Shown: positions 51,892 through 59,466, counted from the first letter of the stretch. The stretch: 64,000 nucleotides of DNA from Phenylobacterium sp. (GCF_030651185.1 NZ_JAUSCJ010000021.1:1-64000); one strand, 5' to 3'. The notes: a model not told the origin generated them from the letters alone. Made by a program: numbers and translations.

Positions 51892-52188
51892 ATGACCCAA
51901 TCTGAATTCATCGAACAGGTCGCCACTGCCGCCGGGACCACCCAGGCTGAAGTCGGCCGCGTGCTGGAAGCCATGGTCGCCACCGTTTCGGGCGCCCTGA
52001 CCAACGGCGGCGACGTCCGTCTGTCGGGCCTCGGCGTGTTCGACGTCGGCGCCCGCGCCGCGCGTGAAGGCCGCAACCCCTCCACCGGCGAAGCGATCAA
52101 GATCCCGGCCTCCAAGGCCGTGCGCTTCCGCGCCGCCAAGGGCCTCAAGGACGCCGTCAACGGCGTCGCGCCCGCCAAGAAGAAGTAA
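51892..52188 (+). CDS. HU-family DNA-binding protein
   Basis: The product is 98 aa from the ATG at 51892, with ACCGGAGGTCAC ahead of it (the frame open to 51799 is leader). It begins MTQSEFIEQVATAAGTTQAEVGRVL. The family signature GRNPSTGEAIKIPASKAVRFRAAKGLKDAV, with the DNA-intercalating Pro in RNP, is present. It bends and compacts DNA as a dimer. HU-type proteins of this length are widespread in alphaproteobacteria. A strong terminator follows at 52228. Confidence 0.95.
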   Translation: MTQSEFIEQVATAAGTTQAEVGRVLEAMVATVSGALTNGGDVRLSGLGVFDVGARAAREGRNPSTGEAIKIPASKAVRFRAAKGLKDAVNGVAPAKKK

Positions 52189-52227
52189 GTCCCGCGCGGG
52201 TCCCGCCCGCGCCCCGGACTTTTGAGA

Positions 52228-52264
52228 CAGGGCCGTCCCCATGGGGCGGCCCTGTTTTCGTTTC
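52228..52264 (+). terminator. Rho-independent terminator of the HU-like gene
   Basis: CAGGGCCGTCCCC (52228-52240) pairs with GGGGCGGCCCTG (52243-52254) around two bases, one bulged base only. TTTTCGTTT follows directly. About 40 bases after the HU stop codon. Confidence 0.92.
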
Positions 52265-52391
52265 GCCTTTCCCCCGTCATGTCGGGGAGGCTGATAGCTG
52301 AACGCCAGCCAACGGGCCGCTCCGCGACCGTTCAGCCGGGCGGGCGCTTCATGGCGGTCATCGCGGCGAAGGCCGTACCAGAGGTGACGCC

Positions 52392-52565
52392 ATGCAACAC
52401 GAGGCCCCCGATCCCGCCGAAGCCGGCCTGCCGAGCGCCGACATCATCACCTACGCCCAGTTCCTCAGCGCCAAGGCGCGCCGCGACCTGGAGCGGGTCG
52501 CGTCGGGCCAGACCCCGCCCCATGGCTACCCCTGGGCCTACAGCTTCGAACCGCCCGCGACCTGA
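52392..52565 (+). CDS. 57-aa small protein of unknown function
   Basis: ATG at 52392 with GAGGTGACG upstream opens 58 codons. The peptide begins MQHEAPDPAEAGLPSADIIT and contains a charged helix (YAQFLSAKARRDLERVASG) and a Pro/Trp/Tyr end (PPHGYPWAYSFEP). Codon bias is like that of surrounding genes (third positions mostly C or G) and the DLERVASGQTPPHGYPW segment has the look of a conserved small protein. It is followed after about 42 bases by a response regulator. The function is unknown. Confidence 0.55.
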   Translation: MQHEAPDPAEAGLPSADIITYAQFLSAKARRDLERVASGQTPPHGYPWAYSFEPPAT

Positions 52566-52607
52566 GGCCGGGGCGGAACTTCCTGGGACCCGGCAGGTTG
52601 CGTCTCC

Positions 52608-52964
52608 ATGGCTCCCCTAGTTCTCTTGGTTGAAGACGAAATCCTCGTCCGCCTCACCGCGGCCGTCGGCTTGGAGGAGGCGGGGTTCGCCGTCCTCGAG
52701 GCCGACGACGCCGCCCAGGCCCTGGACCTTCTCAGCCGTCACGACGACATCTTCGCCGTCTTCACCGACGTGAACATGCCCGGCTCCCTGGACGGTATCG
52801 ACCTGGCCCAGCTGGTTCACGACCGCTGGCCGCAGGTCCGCATTCTTGTCACCACCGGCGGCGCCGATCTCAGCGGCGGCCTGCCGGACGGCAGCGAGTT
52901 CCTCGCCAAACCCTATCATGCCGAGCAGATCGTCAGCTGCCTGCGGCGCGCGCTCGCCGCCTGA
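52608..52964 (+). CDS. Single-domain response regulator
   Basis: The product is 118 aa containing just a receiver domain: acidic pocket VLLVEDEILV, phospho-acceptor Asp in VFTDVNMPGSLDGI, switch Thr in ILVTTGG and Lys in FLAKPYHAEQI. No output domain follows. Such proteins act as phosphate shuttles in phosphorelays or inhibit a partner by binding. No kinase is adjacent; the hybrid kinase at 19.3-21.1 kb is not linked. It is the first gene of a probable short run with the next two. Confidence 0.92.
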   Translation: MAPLVLLVEDEILVRLTAAVGLEEAGFAVLEADDAAQALDLLSRHDDIFAVFTDVNMPGSLDGIDLAQLVHDRWPQVRILVTTGGADLSGGLPDGSEFLAKPYHAEQIVSCLRRALAA

Positions 52965-53031
52965 TCGCCACTTCCACGCCCCTTGACGCTGGTCCGTCCA
53001 CGGCGGACTTTCCGGGCAGGGAGAAAACGCT

Positions 53032-53418
53032 TTGGACAAGGGATTTGCGATCCAGTTCGCTGGATCATTCGCGGCCGTGGCCCTGCTGGTGGCGCTGGCC
53101 GCCTGGGCCAAGATCGCCAAGCCGATGTCGCCGCTCAGCGAGGCCCGCGCCCGGGCCCTGTTCGCCGACGAGTTCCCGGGCAAGGCCCTGGACGGCCTGT
53201 GGGTCACCAATGACGGGCGAGGGGCCCTGGCCCGCTCGGGCGCCTCGGCCCTGGTCCTGTGCGAGGTCGGCGACGGCTACGCGGCCCGCCATATTCCCTG
53301 GGCCCAGGCGGTGGCCGCCAGCTTCCGCGATGGTGTCCTGAAACTCGACCTGGCCGATGTGTCGGCGCCCCGCGCGCGCCTGGCCTTCGACAGCTGGCCG
53401 CCGGCGGGCGCCGCCTGA
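53032..53418 (+). CDS. Membrane-anchored hypothetical protein
   Basis: The product is 128 aa from a TTG at 53032 with GGGCAGGGAG about 8 bases upstream. One N-terminal membrane helix (AIQFAGSFAAVALLVALAAWA, residues 6-26) precedes a small soluble domain with alternating strands (GLWVTNDGRGALARSG, ALVLCEVGDGYAAR, VLKLDLADVS). I recognise no motif. Its TGA shares a base with the ATG of the hydroxylase gene, so the two are coupled. It may support the hydroxylase at the membrane, which is only a guess from position. Confidence 0.65.
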   Translation: MDKGFAIQFAGSFAAVALLVALAAWAKIAKPMSPLSEARARALFADEFPGKALDGLWVTNDGRGALARSGASALVLCEVGDGYAARHIPWAQAVAASFRDGVLKLDLADVSAPRARLAFDSWPPAGAA

Positions 53419-54344
53419 TGGACCTGCTGCACGCCCCCTTCGACCCGGTCGCCCTGGCGGTGCCGTTCTTCGTCCTGACCATCATCCTGGAGATCGCGCT
53501 CACCCGCTTCAAGGCGGTGAAGGCCCACTACGAGACCAAGGACACCATGGCCTCCCTGGCCATGGGCCTGGGCAGCAGCGTGGCAGGCCTGCTGACCGGC
53601 GGCGCGGCCTTCGCCGCCACGGTATGGGTCTGGCAGCATCGGGTCTTCGACATCCCCATGACGGCGCTCTGGGCCTGGGTGGCGATCTTCTTCCTGGAGG
53701 ACCTCACCTACTATTGGTTCCACCGGCTCAGCCACGAACGGCGGTTCTGGTGGGCAGCGCACGTCAACCACCACTCCTCGCAGCACTACAACCTCTCCAC
53801 CGCCCTGCGGCAGACCTGGACCGGGGGGTTGGCCGGGACCTGGGCCCTGTGGCTGCCCCTGGCCTTCCTGGGCTTCCCGCCGGCCATGCTGGCCATCCAG
53901 AAGGGGGTCAGCCTCGTCTACCAGTTCTGGATCCATACAGAGGCTATTCGGCGGATGCCCCGCTGGTTCGAGGCGGTGTTCAACACCCCCTCCCATCACC
54001 GCGTCCACCACGCCCGCAATCCGCGCTACCTCGACAGCAACTACGCGGGCATCCTGATCATCTGGGACCGGCTGTTCGGCACTTTCCAGCCTGAGCTGGA
54101 CGAGGAGAGGCCGCGCTACGGTATCGTCAAGAACCTGAACAACTTCAACATCCTGCGCGTCGCGTTTCATGAATGGGCCGGGATCGCCAAGGACCTGGCG
54201 GGGTCGCGCTCTCTGCGAGAGGTCGCCGGCTACCTGTTCGGCCCCCCCGGCTGGAGCCCCGACGGCTCCCGCGACACCTCGGCGACCCTGAAAGTCCAAT
54301 GGGAGGCCGAGCAGGCGGCGAAGAAGACCGACATCGCGGCCTAG
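53418..54344 (+). CDS. Fatty acid hydroxylase / sterol desaturase superfamily protein
   Basis: The product is 308 aa from the ATG at 53418, coupled to the previous gene. Hydrophobic helices at the N-terminus (residues 11-30, 48-70) and middle carry the di-iron histidine clusters: HRLSHERRFWWAAHVNHHSSQHY (HxxxH and HxxHH) and HHRVHHARNP (HHxxHH). These fit the ERG3/C4-methylsterol-like hydroxylase superfamily. It probably hydroxylates or desaturates a lipid (a hopanoid, fatty acid or carotenoid-type substrate) in the inner membrane using O2. The exact substrate is unknown. It ends just before repeat element copy 1. Confidence 0.88.
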   Translation: MDLLHAPFDPVALAVPFFVLTIILEIALTRFKAVKAHYETKDTMASLAMGLGSSVAGLLTGGAAFAATVWVWQHRVFDIPMTALWAWVAIFFLEDLTYYWFHRLSHERRFWWAAHVNHHSSQHYNLSTALRQTWTGGLAGTWALWLPLAFLGFPPAMLAIQKGVSLVYQFWIHTEAIRRMPRWFEAVFNTPSHHRVHHARNPRYLDSNYAGILIIWDRLFGTFQPELDEERPRYGIVKNLNNFNILRVAFHEWAGIAKDLAGSRSLREVAGYLFGPPGWSPDGSRDTSATLKVQWEAEQAAKKTDIAA

Positions 54345-54354
54345 ACTTAACTGT

Positions 54355-54512
54355 CCTTCTCCCCTTGCGGGAGAAGGTGGCCCTGCGGAGCAGGGTCGGA
54401 TGAGGGGTCGATAGACCTATCGGGTAGGGCGTTGCAGTTCGCGCGGTGAGGGCAGCGCGACCCCTCATCCGACCGGTCTCCGACCGGCCACCTTCTCCCG
54501 CAAGGGGAGAAG
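54355..54512 (+). repeat. Composite inverted-repeat element, copy 1 (forward)
   Basis: X arm: CCTTCTCCCCTTGCGGGAG, an internal CCCTGC-GGA-GCAGGG stem, GGATGAGGGGTCGATAGACC. A variable middle of about 45 bases follows, then the inverted Y arm: GACCCCTCATCCGACC, an internal CCGGTC-TCC-GACCGG stem, CCACCTTCTCCCGCAAGG. The outer parts of both arms are complementary, so the whole can fold as one long hairpin with two small side stems. It is identical in layout to the reverse copy at 45038-45198. Confidence 0.95.
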
Positions 54513-54525
54513 CACCAACATGTGC

Positions 54526-55392
54526 TCATACCCCTAGTCGCGCCACCTGGCGGATCAGCCGGGTCACGCCGATCGACAGGGCGTCGGGCAGGTTCGAGGC
54601 GCTGTCCCCCGACATCCAGATCGGCGCGTAGCCGTGGGGCGTGCGCTCGGCGAAACCCCCGGTCACCAGGCCGTGCAGCCGCCGCCGCATGGTCTCTTCG
54701 GCCAGGCCGGTGAGCTCGGCGACGTCGCGGGTCGGCGCCGCGGCCATGGGGCGTGGTCGCCCATCCCGCCCGGGGCTGGCGCAGGCCAGGGCGAGGCCCA
54801 CCTGGATGTAGCCGTCCACCAGGTCACCGGTGGTGCGGCGCGCGAACTCGGTGATCACATAGAGGATGAAGGTGGTGCTCAGCCGCCCGACCGTCCGGTG
54901 CGGGGCGTCGGGCCGCTCCAGCAGGGTCAGGGCGGCGAGCCGTTCCCCGTCGCGCGCCGCATCCTCTAGCCAGGCGTCGCGCAGGAAGGCGGTCAGCAGG
55001 TCGGTGTTGCGGGTCAGGGCGGTGTCATAGGCATTGCCGCGTGGATCGCCCGGTGGCGCCAGGATACCGGCCGGGGTCTGCAGGATCTGCTCGGCCTTGA
55101 TCAGCCGCTGCAGCCGTCGCCACATCGTCTGCCGGGGCATGTCGAGGGAGGCCGCCAGCGCGCTGATGGCGATCGGCCTTCGGCTTTCCAAGGGGACCTG
55201 CGGGGTGTCCAGGTCGGCCCAGGGGCTGGGGGTGTCGGGGGTTGAGTCCACATGGGCGATATTGGCCGCGATGACCGCCTGGAAGATGAAGCCGTCGATC
55301 ACGTCGCCGCCGAAAAGCGCCATGTGACTGGTCACCAGCCGCTGGGCGGTCATCACATAGCGCACGGCCGCGATCTGGGTTTTCAGGTTCAT
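54526..55392 (-). CDS. Putative transcriptional regulator with two helix-turn-helix-like segments
   Basis: The product is 288 aa from the ATG at 55392. Two HTH-like stretches stand out: PIAISALAASLDMPRQTMWRRLQRLIKAEQIL (about residues 74-104) and RDVAELTGLAEETMRRRLHGLVTGGFAERTPHG (about residues 222-254). Both look like winged HTH recognition modules of related origin, which suggests an internal duplication. The middle has predicted helices (YIQVGLALACAS) but no ligand domain that I know. It probably binds DNA. No obvious target; the sORF at 55451 lies upstream on the same strand. Confidence 0.7.
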   Translation of the reverse strand: MNLKTQIAAVRYVMTAQRLVTSHMALFGGDVIDGFIFQAVIAANIAHVDSTPDTPSPWADLDTPQVPLESRRPIAISALAASLDMPRQTMWRRLQRLIKAEQILQTPAGILAPPGDPRGNAYDTALTRNTDLLTAFLRDAWLEDAARDGERLAALTLLERPDAPHRTVGRLSTTFILYVITEFARRTTGDLVDGYIQVGLALACASPGRDGRPRPMAAAPTRDVAELTGLAEETMRRRLHGLVTGGFAERTPHGYAPIWMSGDSASNLPDALSIGVTRLIRQVARLGV

Positions 55393-55450
55393 GCCAACCG
55401 CCGGGGACTTAGATCCGCTGCGAACCGGCGCGACCTTCCCTAGCGTCGGG

Positions 55451-55594
55451 CTAATGCGTCGCGAATGCAAGAGAGCCGATCGCGAAGCCCGTGCAGAATC
55501 CTCCGCAGAACAGCATCCCGGCGATCAGCGCCAGGCTGGGAACTGGGCGTGAGACGAAGGCGGTCGCCCGGCCTTGGAGAAGATTGATCGTCAT
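55451..55594 (-). CDS. 47-aa small hydrophobic protein
   Basis: ATG at 55594 (minus) opens 48 codons ending TAG at 55451-55453. The peptide is MTINLLQGRATAFVSRPVPS followed by a hydrophobic helix (LALIAGMLFCGGFCTGFAIG, one TM) and a short tail. AAGG stands about 8 bases ahead of the start. It sits 58 bases upstream of the regulator gene on the same strand. The single-TM plan is common for small membrane proteins, but no homologue is known to me. Confidence 0.5.
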   Translation of the reverse strand: MTINLLQGRATAFVSRPVPSLALIAGMLFCGGFCTGFAIGSLAFATH

Positions 55595-55862
55595 GGGTTG
55601 GCCTTGCCTACCGTAGCGTCACTACCGAGGCTCGCCACCACAGGGCAATTGGGCCCTGTCTCAATTTGGGGGCGACCAGGATTCGCCTGGGGAGAAATCC
55701 CGCCCGTCTCGACCGGCGCAAGGCGCGGAATTCAGGAAATCGAGCTGGTCATTTGTCGTTAATGAATTCGAATTGTGTACGAAGACAGTAATTGGTTTCC
55801 GGTTTTCTTGGCGAGTCTTGCTTCGCGCGGGACAGATCGCTGCTCTTGACTGTTGGTTGTCC
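55595..55862. other. 268-base intergenic region, lower GC than its surroundings
   Basis: Between the small membrane ORF and the receiver fragment lies a stretch with many A/T runs (for example AATTTGGGGG and GTTAATGAATTCGAATTG) that differs from the roughly 70 percent GC neighbours. No strong hairpin, tRNA or complete promoter motif is evident. It may carry divergent promoters, or may be foreign or decayed DNA. Confidence 0.5.
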
Positions 55863-56033
55863 ATGGAAATTCAACCGAGAGATCGAATTCTACTCATCGA
55901 CGATGATCCCATGTTCCGCCTGATGGCGGTCCTGACGCAGTACGCCAATGATCACGCCGCCCTGGCCGCCGGCGAATCCACCGCCTTCGACCCGAGCGCG
56001 CCCAGTTTCAGCTCGATCTTCGACCCGCGCTAG
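55863..56033 (+). CDS. 56-aa receiver-domain-like fragment
   Basis: ATG at 55863 opens 57 codons. The first 25 residues (MEIQPRDRILLIDDDPMFRLMAVL) match the start of a response regulator receiver, with the acidic cluster IDDDP. The rest of the receiver (beta2 to alpha5, including the phospho-acceptor site) is missing, replaced by a short unrelated tail (ANDHAALAAGESTAFDPSAPSFSSIFDP). It could be a decayed response regulator or a small binding protein. Upstream the DNA is AT-richer than usual here. It converges, with 4 bases of overlap, with the NrtR-like gene. Confidence 0.5.
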   Translation: MEIQPRDRILLIDDDPMFRLMAVLTQYANDHAALAAGESTAFDPSAPSFSSIFDPR

Positions 56034-56992
56034 TCCCGCAGCAGCGGCAGGCTGAGACCCGACACCGGCCGCGCGCCGAGGATTTCCCGGCGGAACCGGA
56101 ACAGCTCGGCGGGCCTGCCGCCGGTGTCGGTGTCCATGCGCCCAAGCCCCTCCACCATGTCGGCGCGCTCCAGCGCCCGGCGGAAGTTCTGCTTGTGCAG
56201 GGACACACCGGCGATGGCCTCCACGGCCCGTTGCAGGAAGGACAGGGTGAAGGCCTCCGGCATCAGCTCGAACACCACCGGGCGGTACTTCAGCTTGCCC
56301 CGCAGGCGCGACAGGGCGGTCGCCAGGATGCGCCGGTGGTCGGAGAACATCGGCTCGCCCATGGCCGCGGCCAGGGCGGGGGAGGGGGCGCCTTCGCCGC
56401 GGTCGCGGGCGGCTTCGGGGGCCAGGCCCGCCTCATAGAGCAGCTCGTAGCGCTCCAGCACCCGCTCCTCGTTCCAGGGCGCGTCGTCCAGTGCAAACAG
56501 CAGGCGTGCGGCCGACCGGCGGCGGGCCGCCTCCGGTCGCGAAGCCGCGCCCGCCCACTGGCGCAGCGCCGGTTCCAGGGCGGTCAGCGCGGGGGGGCGG
56601 CCATTGCGCCAGTCCTCGTAGGGGAAGAAGCGGCTCCACTCGGCCCAGGCGGTGTCGGGGGCGTTGGTGTCCACCGCCTGCGGCGTCAGGCCCAGATAGC
56701 CCACGGAGATGACCCGCGCGGCGCCGGCGCCAGCGCCCATGTCGGCCAGGGGCGCGTCGCGGCCCTCGTCGCCGAAGGTGTAGAGCTGTTCCACATAGCC
56801 CAGATCAAACCGCGTCTGGGCGGTCACGAAGGCGCGCAGGGCCAGTTCGAAGGTGCGGTGGCCGTCGGGGTCGAAGGGGCCGAAGGGCAGGCCCGCCTGC
56901 TGACCCTGGGGCCGCACGGTCAGCACCACGGCCTCGCCGTCGCGGATGGCCACCACCACGGCCGATAGCCCGATGACGACAGCCGGCGCCAT
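56030..56992 (-). CDS. NrtR-family (Nudix-wHTH) transcriptional regulator
   Basis: The product is 320 aa from the ATG at 56992. The N-terminal Nudix-fold domain contains GYVEQLYTFGDEGRD, the family's loop that follows the Nudix box. The box itself is degenerate (LRAFVTAQT in place of RExxEET), so it should bind but not hydrolyse a nucleoside diphosphate such as ADP-ribose. The C-terminal winged HTH is YRPVVFELMPEAFTLSFLQRAVEAI, then KQNFRRALERADMVEG. NrtR proteins repress NAD-cofactor genes. It is the third gene of an operon with HD hydrolase and tyrosine phosphatase, 1 base behind the latter, so those genes are plausible targets. Confidence 0.82.
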   Translation of the reverse strand: MAPAVVIGLSAVVVAIRDGEAVVLTVRPQGQQAGLPFGPFDPDGHRTFELALRAFVTAQTRFDLGYVEQLYTFGDEGRDAPLADMGAGAGAARVISVGYLGLTPQAVDTNAPDTAWAEWSRFFPYEDWRNGRPPALTALEPALRQWAGAASRPEAARRRSAARLLFALDDAPWNEERVLERYELLYEAGLAPEAARDRGEGAPSPALAAAMGEPMFSDHRRILATALSRLRGKLKYRPVVFELMPEAFTLSFLQRAVEAIAGVSLHKQNFRRALERADMVEGLGRMDTDTGGRPAELFRFRREILGARPVSGLSLPLLRD

Positions 56993-56993
56993 C

Positions 56994-57509
56994 CTAGTGC
57001 TGGGCCGGGAAGTCGAAGGGCTGGGCGGTCTGGTAGTCATAGTCGCCCATGGCCGCCACGGCGTCGGCCATCTTGCCCCGACGCCCCATGATGTCGTCGG
57101 CCAGGGCGATGATCCGGCGGTTGGGGGAGGCGTGGCGCGCGGCCCGCCGCATCATCAAGGCCATCTCACGCTCATCGGCCTCCGGATTGCGCTCGCAGGC
57201 CAGGACAAAGGCGCTGGCGGTGGAGCGGCTGATGCCGGCCCAGCAGTGGATCAACATCGGTGCGTCGCCCCGCCAGCCAGCCCCGAAGGCCAGCAGGTCC
57301 TGGACCAGCTGTTCGTCGGGCGGGACCATGCCGTCCATCGGCTCGGCGATGTCGTTGACGCCCAGGCGAAGGTGGTTGGCGGCCTCGATCCCCTGGGGCG
57401 TGCCGATCATGCTGGCCGGGTCCAGGAGGGTGATCATGTGGGAGGGCCGCCGCGCCGAGATCACGGCGGGAACCTCGGCCAGACCGCAGATGATAAAGGT
57501 CACGCTCAC
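56994..57509 (-). CDS. Tyrosine/dual-specificity phosphatase-like protein
   Basis: The product is 171 aa starting at a GTG (57507-57509, overlapping the stop of the HD gene as GTGA). The signature loop HCWAGISRS (CX5R) gives the Cys nucleophile (IHCWAGISRST) and Arg. The upstream acid is probably in LGVNDIAEPMDG. This small DSP-like family is widespread in alphaproteobacteria, usually of unknown target. Translationally coupled to the HD gene before it and to the NrtR-like gene after it. The three may form a nucleotide-related unit. Confidence 0.85.
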   Translation of the reverse strand: MSVTFIICGLAEVPAVISARRPSHMITLLDPASMIGTPQGIEAANHLRLGVNDIAEPMDGMVPPDEQLVQDLLAFGAGWRGDAPMLIHCWAGISRSTASAFVLACERNPEADEREMALMMRRAARHASPNRRIIALADDIMGRRGKMADAVAAMGDYDYQTAQPFDFPAQH

Positions 57510-58150
57510 TCCGTGTCGAACGCCGCCGGCGTGACGGAGAATCCCGCCGCCTCCGAGAGCACCTGGTAACGCTGGACGTAACGTATCTGCGCCTGCGCGG
57601 CCGACAACGGCTCGATATGCAGGTCGTAGCCCGGCGGCGGGGCGTCGAAGAACTCGATGGACTCGTCGAACCCGAACCCGGCCAACTGCGTCGCCTCAAA
57701 GAAGGCGCAGGCCCGGTCGGCGCGCTTGATCAGCTTCTTGACCGCCAATGGCGCCTTGGCCGGCAGCCCGAACCGCGTATGGATCGCATGCTCCAATCGC
57801 TCTTCGAACACCTTGTAGTCGTATCCCAGCGCCGCTTTGAACGGACTGATCATGTCGCCTATGACGTATTCCGAGGCGTCATGCAGCAGCGCCGCCAGCC
57901 GCCAGCGCGGCTCCAGGTCGGGCTGGATGTGGGCGCAGATCTCCTCCACCACCACCGAATGCTGGGCCACCGAGAAGGCGTGCTCGCCGATCGTCTGCCC
58001 ATTCCAGCGGGCGACGCGGGCCAGGCCGTGGGCGATGTCCTCGATCTCGATGTCCATCGGCGAGGGGTCCAACAGGTCCAACCGCCGGCCCGACAACATT
58101 CTCTGCCACGCGCGGGGTCCCTTGGCGGTTGTATGCAGCCCTTTCCTCAC
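57506..58150 (-). CDS. HD-domain phosphohydrolase (YfbR-like)
   Basis: The product is 214 aa from a GTG. The HD fold signature is present: IGEHAFSVAQHSVVVEEI, then LAALLHDASEYVIGDMISPFK (HD pair). A later segment is LIKRADRACAFFEATQLAGF. YfbR-like proteins dephosphorylate nucleoside 5'-monophosphates in the cytoplasm using a divalent metal. As first gene of the operon with a phosphatase-like protein and an NrtR-like regulator, it may be part of nucleotide or NAD salvage. This is inference from context. Confidence 0.85.
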   Translation of the reverse strand: MRKGLHTTAKGPRAWQRMLSGRRLDLLDPSPMDIEIEDIAHGLARVARWNGQTIGEHAFSVAQHSVVVEEICAHIQPDLEPRWRLAALLHDASEYVIGDMISPFKAALGYDYKVFEERLEHAIHTRFGLPAKAPLAVKKLIKRADRACAFFEATQLAGFGFDESIEFFDAPPPGYDLHIEPLSAAQAQIRYVQRYQVLSEAAGFSVTPAAFDTE

Positions 58151-58259
58151 AGACGCGTTCCTCTCACACTCAAGCTCGTGACCTGAACCAGGACTTGAGA
58201 AAGATCAATGTGCGGGTCCATGGTCGTCACCACTGTGCGTCAACGCCAAGGGGAAACAG

Positions 58260-59072
58260 ATGAGTTGGGCTAGAATCATGACTCCGCTGTCTGGCGGGGA
58301 CGGCGACAACGCCGCCGTGAAGGCCGCCGTGCTGCTGGCCCAACCGTTCGGCGCCGAGCTTGCCTGTGTCTATACCCCCGCCGATGTCGCCGACGTCATG
58401 CCCTGGATGGGTGAAGGGTTCCTGGGCGGGGTGCAGTCCACCGCCCTGGAGTCCCTGAGGGAAGCCGCCGCCGCCGGCGAGACCAAGGCCCGCGCGGCCG
58501 TTGACGCCTGCGCCTACGCCAAGGCCAGCTTCATTTCCCTGCAGACCCCTGTCTGGGCCGGACTTTCCGCCGAAAGCCGGCTCTCCGATGTGGTGGTCTT
58601 CACCAATGATCCGCCGCGCGGACGCGGCCCCCTCGCCGAGGCCTTCCAGCAGATGGTGGCCGACGAGCAGCGCCCTGTCCTGATCGCCCGCGAGGGCTTC
58701 AAGATTGGCGGCGTGGTCGCCGTGGCCTGGGACGGCGGCAAGGAAGCCTCTCGAGCCGCGCGCCTCGCCATGCCCCTGCTGGAAAAGGCGTCCCGGGTCG
58801 TGATCCTGGCCGCCCCCAAGGCCAGTTCGCGCAGCTTCGATCCGGCCCGGCTGCAGGCCTATTTCGCGGCCCGCAACGTCGCCGCCGACATCGACATCCT
58901 GCCGGATTCCGGCGACGCCGCCCCCCTGCTGCTCTACGCCACCAAGAAGGCCGAGGCCGATGTCCTGGTGGCCGGCGCCTACGGGCACCCCCGCCTGCAG
59001 GAGTTCATCTTCGGGGGCACCACGCGCTCCCTGCTGGCGGCTGACCAGCCGTCCCTGTTCCTCTCCCACTAA
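58260..59072 (+). CDS. Universal stress protein family, two-domain
   Basis: The product is 270 aa. Two UspA-like halves are recognisable: MSWARIMTPLSGGDGDNAAVKAAVLLAQ at residues 1-28, then VVAVAWDGGKEASRAARLAMPLLEKA near residue 157, followed by LLLYATKKAEADVLVAGAYGHPRLQEFIFGG close to the end. The C-terminal GAYGHxxxxEFIFGG matches the GxxGxxxxxxxxxG ATP-type motif of UspA. It is cytoplasmic and induced by stress in other bacteria. A small unknown gene follows after 16 bases. Confidence 0.9.
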   Translation: MSWARIMTPLSGGDGDNAAVKAAVLLAQPFGAELACVYTPADVADVMPWMGEGFLGGVQSTALESLREAAAAGETKARAAVDACAYAKASFISLQTPVWAGLSAESRLSDVVVFTNDPPRGRGPLAEAFQQMVADEQRPVLIAREGFKIGGVVAVAWDGGKEASRAARLAMPLLEKASRVVILAAPKASSRSFDPARLQAYFAARNVAADIDILPDSGDAAPLLLYATKKAEADVLVAGAYGHPRLQEFIFGGTTRSLLAADQPSLFLSH

Positions 59073-59088
59073 CCGAAAGCGTATCGCC

Positions 59089-59460
59089 ATGAGTCTGTCG
59101 CGCATCGTCATGCGGCTTGCCCGCAATCCCGGAACCGAGTTCGCAGGCGGTGACGACCACCGGGGTTATTCGCTGACGGCGCCGCTGACCGCCGATGGCC
59201 ACATCGACGAGGCGGCCTATTCCAAGGCCAAGGCCGAGTGCGTGGTGCGCCGGTTCACGCCCGACGAGGACGCCACGGACGGCCGCCTGGCCAGGAAGGG
59301 CCAGCGTTGGTTCTTCGACTATGACGGCGAGGACACCGCCGACGACGAGCCGGTCCACCGCCTGGGTGAGCACCGTTTCGCCGTGGGCGAGTACGTCACG
59401 GTCGCTGACGAGGACGGCCGGCCCCTGACCTACAAGGTGGTCGAGGTGCAGGCCATCTAG
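59089..59460 (+). CDS. Small acidic hypothetical protein
   Basis: The product is 123 aa from the ATG at 59089, 16 bases behind the universal stress gene. The sequence alternates acidic loops and strands (GDDHRGYSLTAPLTADGHID, RFTPDEDATDGRLARKG, FFDYDGEDTADDEPVHRLG) and ends HRFAVGEYVTVADEDGRPLTYKVVEVQ. No motif is recognised. Probably co-transcribed with the universal stress protein. It converges with a lipoprotein gene. Confidence 0.75.
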   Translation: MSLSRIVMRLARNPGTEFAGGDDHRGYSLTAPLTADGHIDEAAYSKAKAECVVRRFTPDEDATDGRLARKGQRWFFDYDGEDTADDEPVHRLGEHRFAVGEYVTVADEDGRPLTYKVVEVQAI

Positions 59461-59466
59461 CTGGCG

